Source of the DNA: Alicyclobacillus pomorum DSM 14955
GTDB lineage: Bacteria > Bacillota > Bacilli > Alicyclobacillales > Alicyclobacillaceae
NCBI RefSeq assembly: GCF_000472905.1
Contig: NZ_AXAR01000001.1
Coordinates: 124,001 to 188,000, forward strand
Reading direction: 5' to 3'
Length of the DNA stretch: 64,000 nt
Numbering within the stretch: the first letter of the stretch is position 1; each line of letters opens with the position of its first letter. The position numbers and the translations under genes were made by a program. The notes beneath the pieces were generated by a model. That model saw nothing but the letters and a program-made list of their open reading frames with translations. It ran no database searches and had not been told where the DNA came from. This document shows, one piece after another, positions 34,965-43,885 of the stretch.

Positions 34965-35735
34965 GTGGAGCATGAAAAACGATTGGTCCAACAGCAATTT
35001 GGAAAAACGGCGGCGTCGTATGTAGCGAGCCGTACGCATGGTGATGAGGCATCGCTATCTCAACTGATTCAGATGCTCCATCCACAAGCGACGTGGATTG
35101 GCCTCGATATCGCCACAGGCGGTGGACATCTGGCGGGAGCCCTGGCTCCTCATGTCACCTGGATGTTTGCGACAGACATCACGCCGGACATGTTAGCCGC
35201 TGCAAGAGGTCACCTGACAAAAAACGGGTGCACCAATGTGGGATATGTGGTAGCAGATGCGGAGCAACTCCCGTTTCTGGAGGACAGTTTTGACGTAGTC
35301 ACGTGCCGCATTGCAGCACATCACTTCCCGAACCCAAAGGCGTTTGTGGCAGAGGTCCGCAGAGTGTTAAAACCAGGTGGTCGGTTTCTGTTGGTGGACA
35401 ACGTGGCTCCAGAGGATGACGACTGCGCGCAGTTTCTCAACACGTTTGAAAAGATGCGCGACATCAGCCACGTACGGTGTTTGAAAGTCTCGGAGTGGAC
35501 TGGAGTGTTCCAGGAACAAGGTTTGACTGTGGTTCGGCAGGAGCAGAAGAGAAAAACACTGGAGTTTGAGCCGTGGATGGAACGCATGGCTGAGAGCGAG
35601 GAGCACAGGCAGGCGGTTGAGCAGTATCTGCTACAGGCAACCGAAAAGCAGAAACAAACATTTTCCATTGATGTCTCTGAAGGAAGAGTTTCGCAATTTG
35701 CGATGGACGAATGGGCGGTTGTTTGTGAAGGATAG
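34965..35735 (+). CDS. Class I SAM-dependent methyltransferase
   Basis: 256-aa methyltransferase of the UbiE/type 11 class. The SAM-binding motif I is GLDIATGGGHLAGALAP, followed by the motif II acidic residue region (FATDITPDML) and EQLPFLEDSFDVVTCRIAAHHF (split: EQLPFLEDSFD and CRIAAHHF), then RVLKPGGRFLLVD. The C-terminal half varies and may define the acceptor, which is unknown. GTG 34965 is preceded only by a weak GGGG. It stands alone, with a convergent small gene downstream. Confidence 0.85.
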   Translation: MEHEKRLVQQQFGKTAASYVASRTHGDEASLSQLIQMLHPQATWIGLDIATGGGHLAGALAPHVTWMFATDITPDMLAAARGHLTKNGCTNVGYVVADAEQLPFLEDSFDVVTCRIAAHHFPNPKAFVAEVRRVLKPGGRFLLVDNVAPEDDDCAQFLNTFEKMRDISHVRCLKVSEWTGVFQEQGLTVVRQEQKRKTLEFEPWMERMAESEEHRQAVEQYLLQATEKQKQTFSIDVSEGRVSQFAMDEWAVVCEG

Positions 35736-35745
35736 CGGATATCCA

Positions 35746-35766
35746 GAGGGGGCCAGTGGCCCCTTC
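35746..35766. terminator. Convergent hairpin without T-run
   Basis: About nine pairs around GGGGCC (35749-35754) and GGCCCC (35758-35763), loop AGT. It lies between two converging genes; no T-run follows. Confidence 0.4.
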
Positions 35767-35771
35767 ACGAA

Positions 35772-36032
35772 TTACGACGGATTCAGGTCGGACAGCGTGT
35801 CTTGCGCATCCGCAAGCTCCGCGCGTGCCTCTTCAAGCGCTTGTTTGTTGTCGGAGTTCACAGCGGATTCCACGGCGTTACCGGCCTTCTCGACGGCATT
35901 CGAAGCTTGATCTACCGCGGTGTCGGTCGGATGGGACTCCGCCTGGTGAACTGCCCGCGTCGCTTTGGCGACAGAAGCCTGAGCCTGGGAGAGTGGGCTT
36001 TGCGACTGCATGCTGGTTGATTCCTTCGCCAA
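35772..36032 (-). CDS. Small Ala/Ser/Glu-rich hypothetical protein
   Basis: 86-aa hydrophilic protein rich in Ala, Ser, Glu, Gln and Asp, with heptad-like patterns (VDQASNAVEKAGNAVESAV, LEEARAELADAQDTLSDL) suggesting helical coiled coil and no membrane segment. TTG 36032 lies 9 nt after AAAGGAG, which supports it as a real gene. No family was recognised; composition resembles small stress or spore-associated proteins, but that is only an impression. Confidence 0.55.
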   Translation of the reverse strand: MAKESTSMQSQSPLSQAQASVAKATRAVHQAESHPTDTAVDQASNAVEKAGNAVESAVNSDNKQALEEARAELADAQDTLSDLNPS

Positions 36033-36164
36033 TTCTCACCGCTCCTTTCCATGGACTGCTTCAGTTCCTTAATGTGAGCAGGAATGGTCATTTTATGTGC
36101 TCACATGGAGATCCCACTTTGGCGGGAGCGGTTTCGACGGAAGTGTAACGCCAGAATGGCTACG

Positions 36165-37088
36165 TCATCGGTGTGCCAACATCCATTGGAGAATGTCTGC
36201 AGCGACCTCGTCGCGATTCAGCTCGTTGAGCATCTCATGGCGCCCATCCCGGTACAACTTGACGGAGACGTCTGAAAATCCAGCGTTGTAGAGTTGGCGG
36301 ACGTACTTCCGCACGCCCTTCCCGTGTCCGCCCACCGGATCTTTCTCTCCAGAGAAAATGAACATTGGGAGGTCTTTCGGCGTGTTGGCCAGCGTTCGCG
36401 CGGACAGTGCCTCCATCAAACCGGCATAGAAGTGGTAGAACGATTCGTTGGTAAACGGCTGTCCACAATACGGGTCTTGGGTGTAGCGGTCGACTTCATT
36501 GGCGTCGCGGGACAGCCAGTCGAAATCGGTTCGAGTGGGTTTGAACGATTGGTTGTACCTGCCAAAGACCAAGCGGTTTAGACTTTTGCTGCGCGCGGTG
36601 AATCCTTTGGAACGCATCTTTCGTTTGGCGAGGTGCATGCCGACACGTACCGCTACGCGAGGAGGAGACCCGGTCCCGGAAAGGATGGCGCCTGCCACAG
36701 TGTCTCCGTACTTTCCGAGGTACAGCCGCACGAGGAAGGAGCCCATGCTGTGGCCCAATACATACACAGGTAGGGCCTGGTGTCGCGTACGAATCACGTC
36801 GTTCACTGTCTTGATGTCTTCGGCCATGCGCCGGAACCCGTCAGGACCAATGTCCCCAAGCAACTCGGGGGATGGCGCCGTCTGCCCGTGCCCACGCTGG
36901 TCGTGCCCGTATACGACATAGCCATGTTCTGTTGCGCACGCAGCAAGTCGGGCGTACCGGGCGGCCGTCTCGCTCATGCCGTGGACAATGTGCAAAATCC
37001 CAACGGGGGAATCCTCGTCGGGGGACCACTGATAGACAAACAGCTTCTGACCGTCCCAGGTCGGAACGGTAAAGGTCTGTTCCTGCAC
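36165..37088 (-). CDS. Alpha/beta hydrolase (lysophospholipase/monoacylglycerol lipase-like)
   Basis: About 307-aa serine hydrolase of the PldB/Hydrolase_4 group. It has the oxyanion region IVHGMSETAARY, the DQRGHGQT strand turn, the nucleophile elbow GHSMGS, and acid and His candidates in KDPVGGHGKG and DGRHEMLNEL. Lysophospholipid or monoglyceride substrates are typical. ATG 37118 has no binding site; GAGGAGG eight bases before GTG 37088 makes the latter the likely start. No signal peptide is seen, so it acts in the cytoplasm. Confidence 0.85.
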   Translation of the reverse strand: MQEQTFTVPTWDGQKLFVYQWSPDEDSPVGILHIVHGMSETAARYARLAACATEHGYVVYGHDQRGHGQTAPSPELLGDIGPDGFRRMAEDIKTVNDVIRTRHQALPVYVLGHSMGSFLVRLYLGKYGDTVAGAILSGTGSPPRVAVRVGMHLAKRKMRSKGFTARSKSLNRLVFGRYNQSFKPTRTDFDWLSRDANEVDRYTQDPYCGQPFTNESFYHFYAGLMEALSARTLANTPKDLPMFIFSGEKDPVGGHGKGVRKYVRQLYNAGFSDVSVKLYRDGRHEMLNELNRDEVAADILQWMLAHR

Positions 37089-37226
37089 AGAGGGCACCTC
37101 CTCGCTATGAACGGTCATGTCTGGATTGGTCGTACGTTGACGCTGCCGTTAAAAATTCGAATCTCTACGATGAATTATACGAGTGACTGAGATATGATGC
37201 TATCAAGGAATGAAGGGGGCGTAGTG

Positions 37227-38363
37227 GTGTATTCAACCATCCTGTTTGATATCGACGGTGTCATGTTGAGCGAAGAGCGGTACTTTGACGCATCTGCACT
37301 GACCGTGTACGAGATGCTGTGTAGCGACGACTGGTTGGGGCTCCGTGTCGACGGACTGCCGGATTTCACGGTGCAACCAGATGATGAACACATCCAGCAC
37401 ATTCGATCCACGGTCTTTGCGAACGACGCTGTGCTGGACACCATGAAGTCGGCCGGTGTCAATGCAAACTGGGATATGGTGTACTTGCAGTTCATGTACC
37501 AGTGGTACCGTTTGCTGCGAGAGGTGTCAATCTCCAAGCCGCACTGGCGGCAGGTTCGGGATGCGCTGGACGAGTCCTGGGGACACGAGTCCATTCGCGC
37601 GGTGGGTTCGATTTTGAGAGAACACGGGTGCAGCATCCAGCCAGAATCGTTCGCAGCGTTCTCTCAACGTTTTGGAGATTGTGCCGATAGGGCGGCGATG
37701 TTCACGAAGATTGAACAGTGGTTTGCCGAATTGTTCGAATCCGAAGGGCAGCTGGCTGACGACTTGCAGACCGTGTACGACCTCGGTGTCGACGTGTTTC
37801 AGGCCTGGTACTTGGGTGACGAATACAGCGCGGGGCCTGCCGTCGGAAAACACGGGTTCGTCCAGCAGGAAATCCCGCTCGCAGCGCCGGAATCGCTTGC
37901 TGCGCTGTTTGAACTCTGTACCAAAACGGGTGCCACCTTGGGCGTCGCGACCGGGCGTCCGCAGATTGAAACGGAAGTACCGTTTCACGTGTACGGGTGG
38001 GAACGGCACTTCCCGAAAAATCGGATCACGACTGCCTCAGACGTGCGCCAAACGGAGCAGCGGTACCCGCATTTGCGGCCCTTGTCGAAGCCGCACCCTT
38101 TCTCCTACGTGAGAAGTTGGCTCGGCACCAACGCTGAATCCGCTCTTGCACAGACGTTACCGCTTCCGACCGAAGTGGGCCAAAGCATTCTCATCGTCGG
38201 CGACTCGGTGGCGGACTGGAAAGCTGCCAGGTCCATGGGGTGTCACTTTGCCGCTGTGTTGACGGGGCTGACCGGCGCGCAAGCTCGTCAGACGTTCGAA
38301 CAACTGGGGTGTGAGTACATTCTTAACAACGTTCTCGACCTCGCACAGGCGTTACACCTCTAG
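37227..38363 (+). CDS. HAD family hydrolase
   Basis: 378-aa haloacid-dehalogenase-type phosphatase. Motif I is FDIDGVML with the nucleophile Asp near the N-terminus, motif II is GVATGRP, motif III Lys is in SKPHPFSY and motif IV is VGDSVADWKAARSMG. A large helical cap (about residues 25-220) separates motif I from the rest, making the protein longer than most class I HADs. AAGGGGG precedes GTG 37224 and GTG 37227; the second has better spacing. Its end overlaps the end of the opposite-strand DUF4931 gene by 12 nt. Substrate unknown. Confidence 0.8.
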   Translation: MYSTILFDIDGVMLSEERYFDASALTVYEMLCSDDWLGLRVDGLPDFTVQPDDEHIQHIRSTVFANDAVLDTMKSAGVNANWDMVYLQFMYQWYRLLREVSISKPHWRQVRDALDESWGHESIRAVGSILREHGCSIQPESFAAFSQRFGDCADRAAMFTKIEQWFAELFESEGQLADDLQTVYDLGVDVFQAWYLGDEYSAGPAVGKHGFVQQEIPLAAPESLAALFELCTKTGATLGVATGRPQIETEVPFHVYGWERHFPKNRITTASDVRQTEQRYPHLRPLSKPHPFSYVRSWLGTNAESALAQTLPLPTEVGQSILIVGDSVADWKAARSMGCHFAAVLTGLTGAQARQTFEQLGCEYILNNVLDLAQALHL

Positions 38364-39137
38364 GCGCTCTTGCTCGACGAAGTAGCGCTCCTTGATTTCC
38401 TCCGCGACTTCGTCAATGCGGTCTGACACTTGCGGGATGCCAAATCCTACATACAGTGGTGAAGTGACGAAGCGAGGCACTATTTTCACGCGCCACTCGC
38501 CATGTAACCCATAGAAAAACAGATTGTAACTGTTGCAGTTTCGGCTGAAGTGATTCATGATGTAGTGCACCGCGATTTGCGTGAAATCGGCGCAGTCATC
38601 GAGATATCGAAGGTCGTCCAGAAGGACGTTGAATTCTACAAATCCGACGCGCGGCAGGGTGGATACGTTCAACTCCACCCCTTGCCGCTTGGCGATGACA
38701 ATTCCCGTGAACTGCGACTCTTCCACATGTTGCATGGCGTCCACATACTTCAATCCGACAATCTGCATGTGTGGGTGACGAATGGTTCCGCCCGAGTACG
38801 GTCCGTGATTCTTGTAAAACAGGACGGAGGCGTAGTCCCCGCTGTCGGACATGTCCTGCCATTTCGCGAATGCGAAACGGAACAGGCGATGCAGGTGATC
38901 CGGCGTGTACAGGGACAGGTCGGAGTCACACTCATGGGTTTCAATGATGACGGTTTGCAACGTATCTTCCAGCACCGGATACTTGTTTTTCAACCAAATG
39001 ATATTGCCCTCTTCTGCGAGAATTCCAGACAGTTGAGAACGGTTACAAAATGGACACGCGGTCTCGCGATTCACGATGCTTTCTGGCTTTTGCCGTCCGA
39101 TGTGCGAGTTAAAGCGCAGGTGTGTGTTCGAAGACAT
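38352..39137 (-). CDS. DUF4931 family protein (HIT/GalT-like)
   Basis: 261-aa protein. An N-terminal zinc-type CPFC pair and the HPHMQIV motif (His-x-His-x-Gln, the nucleotidyl-histidine motif of galactose-1-phosphate uridylyltransferase and HIT proteins) place it in the HIT/GalT-like superfamily; I recognise it as DUF4931, found in Bacilli. A nucleotidyl transferase or hydrolase activity is possible but unproven. GGGAGGAA precedes ATG 39137 and a -10-like TATAAT (minus strand, 39175-39170) lies upstream. It overlaps the HAD gene tail to tail. Confidence 0.75.
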   Translation of the reverse strand: MSSNTHLRFNSHIGRQKPESIVNRETACPFCNRSQLSGILAEEGNIIWLKNKYPVLEDTLQTVIIETHECDSDLSLYTPDHLHRLFRFAFAKWQDMSDSGDYASVLFYKNHGPYSGGTIRHPHMQIVGLKYVDAMQHVEESQFTGIVIAKRQGVELNVSTLPRVGFVEFNVLLDDLRYLDDCADFTQIAVHYIMNHFSRNCNSYNLFFYGLHGEWRVKIVPRFVTSPLYVGFGIPQVSDRIDEVAEEIKERYFVEQERLEV

Positions 39138-39517
39138 CCAGATTCCTCCCTGTCCGCGCGGATGACCCTATTATACCTTCATCGATTTGAGTGCCGATCC
39201 ACTTTCGTGGTATGGGCAAGGTCTGCGCATCGCATAGATTCTCTCTGGCGCGCAGACACTACAACGCATGCGGCCAGGCAAAAGCGGGTCCAAACGGTCA
39301 ATTTTTCATGGCTTTCTCGTGACATTTTCGTGGCGGTCACCATCATGGATGGTCAAAACATTTGTGTGCTATGATCCATTGCGGTACTTTTATAGCAGAG
39401 GCCAGCGTGTCGCAAGATGTCTGAGTATGTTGTGCGAACAGGCGAAAAAACTCGGACACGCCTTGTAGAGCCGTTGACTGTAGCGGTGAATGTATTCGGT
39501 GAAGGAGAGCTCCAGCC
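39138..39517. other. Divergent intergenic region between DUF4931 gene and hemQ
   Basis: 380 bp without a supported gene. It holds a minus-strand TATAAT (39175-39170) for the DUF4931 gene and a plus-strand extended -10 box TGCTATGAT (39367-39375) that probably drives hemQ, giving a leader of about 130 nt. No riboswitch or repeat was recognised. Confidence 0.5.
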
Positions 39518-40264
39518 ATGAACGAAGCCGTGCAAACAATAGAAGGTTGGTACACATATCACGATTTTCGCAAAGTGAATTGGTCTGCGTGGAAGGCCGC
39601 GAGTGCGTCGGATCGTCGACAAGCGTTGGACGAGCTGCTCAGCTTGTCTAGAGAATTCGCGGATGACGCAAAAAACAAGCGGGGGGCCTACGGACAGTAC
39701 GCCATTGCAGGGCACAAGGCAGATTTGCTATTCTTGCACATGCGCCCCACCCTCGATGAGCTCAATGAGGTCAAGGCCCGCTTCCAAAAAACGCGGTTTG
39801 CGGATTACACGACGGATTCGTACTCTTACGTGTCCATCGTCGAACTCAGCGCATATTTGGCCAAGCCGGGGGTGGATGTCGACTCCGACCCGTACCTGCA
39901 GAGCAGACTAAAGCCTACGCTTCCAGATACACAGTACGTGTGCTTCTATCCAATGAACAAGCGCCGTCAAGGCGAGGACAACTGGTACATGTTGTCGCTG
40001 GAAGAACGTCGGGAAATGATGAAGAGCCACGGCCTGATTGGGCGGAGTTATGCAGGTAAGGTGACGCAAATCATCACAGGGTCAGTCGGTCTGGACGACT
40101 GGGAATGGGGTGTCACCCTCTTCAGCGAGGATGCATTGCAGTTTAAGAAATTGGTGTACGAGATGCGCTTTGATGAAGCGAGTGCGCGGTTTGGTGAATT
40201 TGGACCGTTCCTCGTTGGAAACAAGTTGACGGACGCAGCCTTGGAACGTTTGCTGCAAGTATGA
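39518..40264 (+). CDS. hemQ: Coproheme decarboxylase (HemQ/ChdC)
   Basis: 248-aa chlorite-dismutase-fold enzyme that completes haem synthesis in Gram-positive bacteria by converting coproheme III to haem b with peroxide. Residues expected for function are the radical tyrosine Tyr144 in FYPMNKRR and the proximal haem ligand His171 in [12 protein letters not shown]. The [19 protein letters not shown] segment (given as [16 protein letters not shown]) is conserved. ATG 39518 is preceded by GGAGAG. Its stop overlaps an ATG of the following trhO frame, so the two genes are probably co-transcribed. Confidence 0.93.
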   Translation: MNEAVQTIEGWYTYHDFRKVNWSAWKAASASDRRQALDELLSLSREFADDAKNKRGAYGQYAIAGHKADLLFLHMRPTLDELNEVKARFQKTRFADYTTDSYSYVSIVELSAYLAKPGVDVDSDPYLQSRLKPTLPDTQYVCFYPMNKRRQGEDNWYMLSLEERREMMKSHGLIGRSYAGKVTQIITGSVGLDDWEWGVTLFSEDALQFKKLVYEMRFDEASARFGEFGPFLVGNKLTDAALERLLQV

Positions 40265-40296
40265 CGACAACATTGGAACAGACAGGTGAATGTACA

Positions 40297-41199
40297 GTGA
40301 ACGACCGAGACACACAAGCGTACCAAGTGCTCTTGTACTACAAGTACGTGAAGATTGATAACCCTGAGGAATTCGCGAAAGACCACTTGGAGTTCTGCAA
40401 GGCAGTGGGTCTGCGTGGGCGAATCCTCGTGGCGCACGAAGGCATTAACGGAACGGTGTCGGGCACGGTGTCGCAAACCGGACAGTACATGATGCACATG
40501 CATGCGGATCCGAGGTTCCGCGACATGGAATTCAAAATCGAGCCGACCAACGGACATGTATTCAAGCGCTTGTCTGTGCGGCCCAGGAAGGAAATTGTGC
40601 ATCTTGGACTCGAAGACGATATCGACCCGAATCAGTTAACGGGCAAGTACCTCGAGCCGAAAGAGTTCTACGAAATGCTGAACCGCGAGGACGTTATTGT
40701 GCTCGATGCTCGGAACGACTACGAATATGACATCGGTCACTTTAAAGGGGCGATTCGCCCGAATGTCAGGACGTTTCGTGAGTTACCCCAGTGGATTCGG
40801 GAGAACCTCACACAGTACAAAGATAAGAAGGTCATCATGTACTGTACGGGCGGCATTCGGTGCGAAAAACTGTCTGGTTTTCTGTTGCGCGAGGGATTTC
40901 AGGATGTTTCGCAGCTGCACGGGGGCATCATCCGGTACGGCCAGGATCCCGAAGTGCAGGGGAAAGGGTTTGAAGGCAAGTGTTACGTCTTCGACGAGCG
41001 CATCTCAGTGCGCGTCAATCGGTTGGAAGACAAAGTGGTGGGCCAGTGTCATCACTGTGGAAAGCCGGAAGACCGATACATCAACTGTGCTTATCCACCG
41101 TGCCACAAACAATACATTTGCTGTGAAGCGTGTGAAACTGAACACGAAGGATTTTGTTCGGACGAGTGCAGAGAACTGGCACTGCAGAGCCAACGGTAA
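40297..41199 (+). CDS. trhO: tRNA uridine(34) hydroxylase, rhodanese-like (TrhO/YbfQ)
   Basis: About 300-aa protein of the UPF0176/TrhO family that hydroxylates U34 of certain tRNAs. It has an N-terminal acylphosphatase-like domain ([15 protein letters not shown]), a central rhodanese domain with active loop CTGGIRCEK, and a C-terminal cysteine-rich part ([31 protein letters not shown]). GTG 40297 lies 7 nt after AGGTGA, a good ribosome binding match. An in-frame ATG at 40261 overlaps the hemQ stop (ATGA) but lacks its own site; it would add 12 residues. The stop codon lies in the loop of its own terminator. Confidence 0.9.
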   Translation: MNDRDTQAYQVLLYYKYVKIDNPEEFAKDHLEFCKAVGLRGRILVAHEGINGTVSGTVSQTGQYMMHMHADPRFRDMEFKIEPTNGHVFKRLSVRPRKEIVHLGLEDDIDPNQLTGKYLEPKEFYEMLNREDVIVLDARNDYEYDIGHFKGAIRPNVRTFRELPQWIRENLTQYKDKKVIMYCTGGIRCEKLSGFLLREGFQDVSQLHGGIIRYGQDPEVQGKGFEGKCYVFDERISVRVNRLEDKVVGQCHHCGKPEDRYINCAYPPCHKQYICCEACETEHEGFCSDECRELALQSQR

Positions 41200-41216
41200 C
41201 GTTGGCTCTGTTTTGT
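41185..41216 (+). terminator. Terminator of hemQ-trhO containing the trhO stop codon
   Basis: CAGAGCCAACG (41185-41195) pairs with CGTTGGCTCTG (41200-41210), 11 perfect pairs, then TTTTG. The loop GTAA contains the TAA stop of trhO. Confidence 0.88.
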
Positions 41217-41321
41217 GTCCAGCATTTTCGTGTGGATTGGCGCGAGTTGAAATATCATGTTCCAATGGGTCAAATGCAAGGTATGTACAATATTCGCGTC
41301 ATTGCGTTGCCTTCGCAAGCC

Positions 41322-41921
41322 TCAGAAGATGGACCATCCAAGTTGGCGGAAGAAGTCGGCCAGGAGGTACAACGGAAGCCCTACGACGGTAAAGTAATCT
41401 CCGTGGATACCCGTGACAAGGGTAGAACCGAGGCCTTGTATGGCGTACGCTCCCGCCTTGTCCATGGGTTCTCCGCTTTTGACATAGCGAGTGATCTCTT
41501 CCCGAATCAGTGGCCGCATGGTCACTTCCGTTCGCGAATGGCTGACCAGCGTCCTCGCATCTGGGATCCGCCAGACACACAGTCCGGTATATACTTCGTG
41601 GGTTCGTCCTTGAAGCATCGTCAGCATGTCCTCGGCATGCGCTTCCGATGTAGGTTTGCCCAGGATTTGTCCGTCGAGGACGACGATAGTATCTGCGCCA
41701 ATGATGACGGTATCACGCTGCGTTGCTTGATACTTCGCTGCGATTGCGGACGCTTTACGGCGGGCCAAAGTCTCGACGAAAGCAGACGGCGGGATCTGTT
41801 CTGCAATGTGTTCATCCGCGTCGCTGACCTCGGCCCGAAAGGGTAGGCCGAGCGTACTGAGCAGTTCTTTTCGCCGTGGAGATCCGGAAGCGAGTACAAT
41901 GTCAGGGTTTGTTGTGGTCAC
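41322..41921 (-). CDS. maf: Maf family nucleoside triphosphate pyrophosphatase
   Basis: 199-aa Maf protein. The phosphate-binding ASGSPRRKELL is at residues about 11-21, the catalytic aspartate is in IGADTIVVLDGQILGKP, and the C-terminal GAYAIQGLGSTLVTGIHGDYFTVVGLP is clear (split here only as GAYAIQGLG and VVGLPLYLL). Maf enzymes hydrolyse dTTP, UTP and modified nucleotides, limiting misincorporation. GTG 41921 has AAGGTGA 6 nt upstream. The gene is monocistronic and not next to mreB or radC, its frequent neighbours. Confidence 0.93.
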   Translation of the reverse strand: MTTTNPDIVLASGSPRRKELLSTLGLPFRAEVSDADEHIAEQIPPSAFVETLARRKASAIAAKYQATQRDTVIIGADTIVVLDGQILGKPTSEAHAEDMLTMLQGRTHEVYTGLCVWRIPDARTLVSHSRTEVTMRPLIREEITRYVKSGEPMDKAGAYAIQGLGSTLVTGIHGDYFTVVGLPLYLLADFFRQLGWSIF

Positions 41922-42064
41922 GAGATTTCACCTTGCTTTCGCGCTTCTGTGTTTTATCTTCTCCAGTATACTGCGCAGTAACCAGTGGTCTACACCGGAT
42001 GAGCCGATGGAGGAACTTGAAGCACCGGAGTTTGGACGACTGGAGTGGCTGATGGGACAGGTAG

Positions 42065-42095
42065 AAAAGGGGCTGCCCGTGTGCAGCCCCTTTTT
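42065..42095. terminator. Bidirectional terminator downstream of tlp
   Basis: GGGGCTGC (42069-42076) pairs with GCAGCCCC (42083-42090), flanked by an A-run and a T-run, so it can end transcription from both sides. It is 15 bp after the tlp stop. Confidence 0.88.
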
Positions 42096-42109
42096 CTGGG
42101 TGTGTGCGG

Positions 42110-42340
42110 TTACTTCAGATACTGCTGCGAATCCGATTCATCCGCAATTTCTTCCCGTAGCCCTTCAATGGCCCGTTCTCGGCGGTCGTTTTTGGCTTCC
42201 AGCGCCTCGCGGTCCTTCGCGTTCATTTCGTCGCTGTGCGCCTTGAGGAAGTCTTCGGACTCCCGCAGATTTGCCATGGTATTCTGGATATTGTTCGCAA
42301 TGCGGTCCACATTGTCGCTCCGATCATCCGGCTTTGGCAT
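42110..42340 (-). CDS. tlp: Small acid-soluble spore protein Tlp
   Basis: 76-aa highly charged protein with the Tlp family start PKPDDRSDNVDRI, a middle NTMANLRESEDFL and the end KNDRREARAIEGLREEI-type region (as NDRRERAIEGLREE). Tlp is packed in the spore core of Bacillus-group endospores, where it is a minor small acid-soluble protein; expression is normally forespore-specific. AAGGAGAG lies 8 nt before ATG 42340. It is a single gene with its own terminator. Its presence supports an endospore-forming host. Confidence 0.88.
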   Translation of the reverse strand: MPKPDDRSDNVDRIANNIQNTMANLRESEDFLKAHSDEMNAKDREALEAKNDRRERAIEGLREEIADESDSQQYLK

Positions 42341-42487
42341 ACAGGCACTCTCCTTCGCGTTGATGGACTGGGGTTGTGGGACTCACAGAACGATATTCTG
42401 CGCACCCATCACCGATTTATGTGGGCGTGGACCGTTACTTTTTGGCGGCCTGGGCTCAGAGATCTGAAGTAAGGAGGATACACGGTA

Positions 42488-43798
42488 TTGCAGACGTCTT
42501 CACGGCAACGGAAACTACATACGTTAGATGCGGTCGCACTCACCGTTGGAAGCATGGTCGGTGCGGGCATTTTTTCCGTCCTCGCGCTGACGGTGAAGAC
42601 GGCGGGAGTCTCTGCCATCGCGGCATGGGTACTCGTCGTCGTACTGAGTTTGCCCATGGCCCTGACATTCAGCGACCTAGTCGGCGTCCTCAGTCAGTCA
42701 GGTGGTCCCTACGTCTACATCCGGGACAAGTCCAGACCTTGGCTGGGTCTGTGGACGGCCTGGTTGTTTTTCGTGTCTGCCGCGGGAGCGGCGCAAGCGC
42801 TGTTCATCGCCCTCACCGGAATGCTCCGGGAGTTGGGGGTGCACCATGTGTTCGGGTGGAGCAGTCTCATCGTACTGATATTAGCAGGTGTCACGTCTGT
42901 GGGCATTCACATGGGCGCCCTCGTTCAACGTGTCCTCACCATCGGCACTGTCGGACTGCTCGTGTTGTGCATTGTCATTGGATGCATGCATCCTACGCAA
43001 GTGAGCCTGGCGCGCTCGTCTGATTGGGCCATCCACCTCGGTCTCCCTCGTGATGTGTTGCAGGCTACGTTTTTTGCGTTTTGGACTTATTCCGGTTGGG
43101 AGGCGGTTGCGGTACCGTCTGGCGCATACAAAAGTCGGCGTTCTTTGGCCTTTGGAATGATCATTGGGTCTTTGCTGGTCGGCGTACTGTACATCCTTGT
43201 AGCCTGTTCCGCCATTGCTTCCGTACCGGTGGACCAGCTGTCGCGCTACACCAACCCCCTGATCTTGGTCGGGCGATTGTGCGGACCGGTTGCGTCGGCA
43301 GTGATAGGGTGGGGGGCGTTGGTGGTGGTTGTCGGTTCCCTACTCTCTTGGCTGATTGCCACCACGACACTGGTACAGGCGACGACGCGCGATGGACTAC
43401 TGCCACTGCCACGCTCGTGGAGATGGTATCGGGGTGAGTACCATCCTCTGGTTCCTTGGGGCATTGCGCTCGTGCTTGTGCTGGGGTCTCGGCTTCCCAT
43501 CTTCTCTGCCGCGGTGGCGGCTAGTTCGCTGACTGCGCTGATTGGCTATGCTGTCGTCTTTGCGGTCGCCCTATTTGATTCAGAGCCGTGGGGAGGCGTC
43601 TTCCGCAATCACGGAAAGCGCAGGGTGTTCGCAGCGCTCTCCCTATTGACGACCGTTCTGTTTATCGTCTTCAGCGGTTGGAACAACGTCTGGCCGGCCC
43701 TTGTGTTGGCTCTCTGTGGTGCAGCCCTGTTGTGGTTGCGGAGAAAGTACTGGTCACCGCCTGTTCCATCCATCACGCGTACAGAGCGTACATCATAA
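42488..43798 (+). CDS. Amino acid permease (APC superfamily)
   Basis: 436-aa, about 12-helix transporter. The first helix has the APC substrate motif VGSMVGAGIFS, and a conserved FAFWTYSGWEAVAVPSGAY region is seen in the sixth helix zone (quoted as FWTYSGWEAVAVPSG). Amino acids or polyamines are the usual substrates; this cannot be narrowed. AAGGAGG precedes TTG 42488. Flanked by the tlp gene (divergent) and a uracil permease gene 87 nt downstream with its own ribosome binding site. Confidence 0.85.
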   Translation: MQTSSRQRKLHTLDAVALTVGSMVGAGIFSVLALTVKTAGVSAIAAWVLVVVLSLPMALTFSDLVGVLSQSGGPYVYIRDKSRPWLGLWTAWLFFVSAAGAAQALFIALTGMLRELGVHHVFGWSSLIVLILAGVTSVGIHMGALVQRVLTIGTVGLLVLCIVIGCMHPTQVSLARSSDWAIHLGLPRDVLQATFFAFWTYSGWEAVAVPSGAYKSRRSLAFGMIIGSLLVGVLYILVACSAIASVPVDQLSRYTNPLILVGRLCGPVASAVIGWGALVVVVGSLLSWLIATTTLVQATTRDGLLPLPRSWRWYRGEYHPLVPWGIALVLVLGSRLPIFSAAVAASSLTALIGYAVVFAVALFDSEPWGGVFRNHGKRRVFAALSLLTTVLFIVFSGWNNVWPALVLALCGAALLWLRRKYWSPPVPSITRTERTS

Positions 43799-43885
43799 AT
43801 CCCATCGCATGGTTTCGTACCGCTGTACTATCGCTGCTCAGAACGGTATATTAGGGTGGGCTTCGGAATCATCGAAGGGGGATTT

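Noticed and set aside
38550-39374. 274-aa plus-strand open frame opposite the DUF4931 gene
   Set aside because: The opposite strand encodes a conserved family with a good start; this frame has no ribosome binding site.
41806-42246. 146-aa plus-strand frame overlapping maf and tlp
   Set aside because: It overlaps two real genes and runs through a bidirectional terminator.
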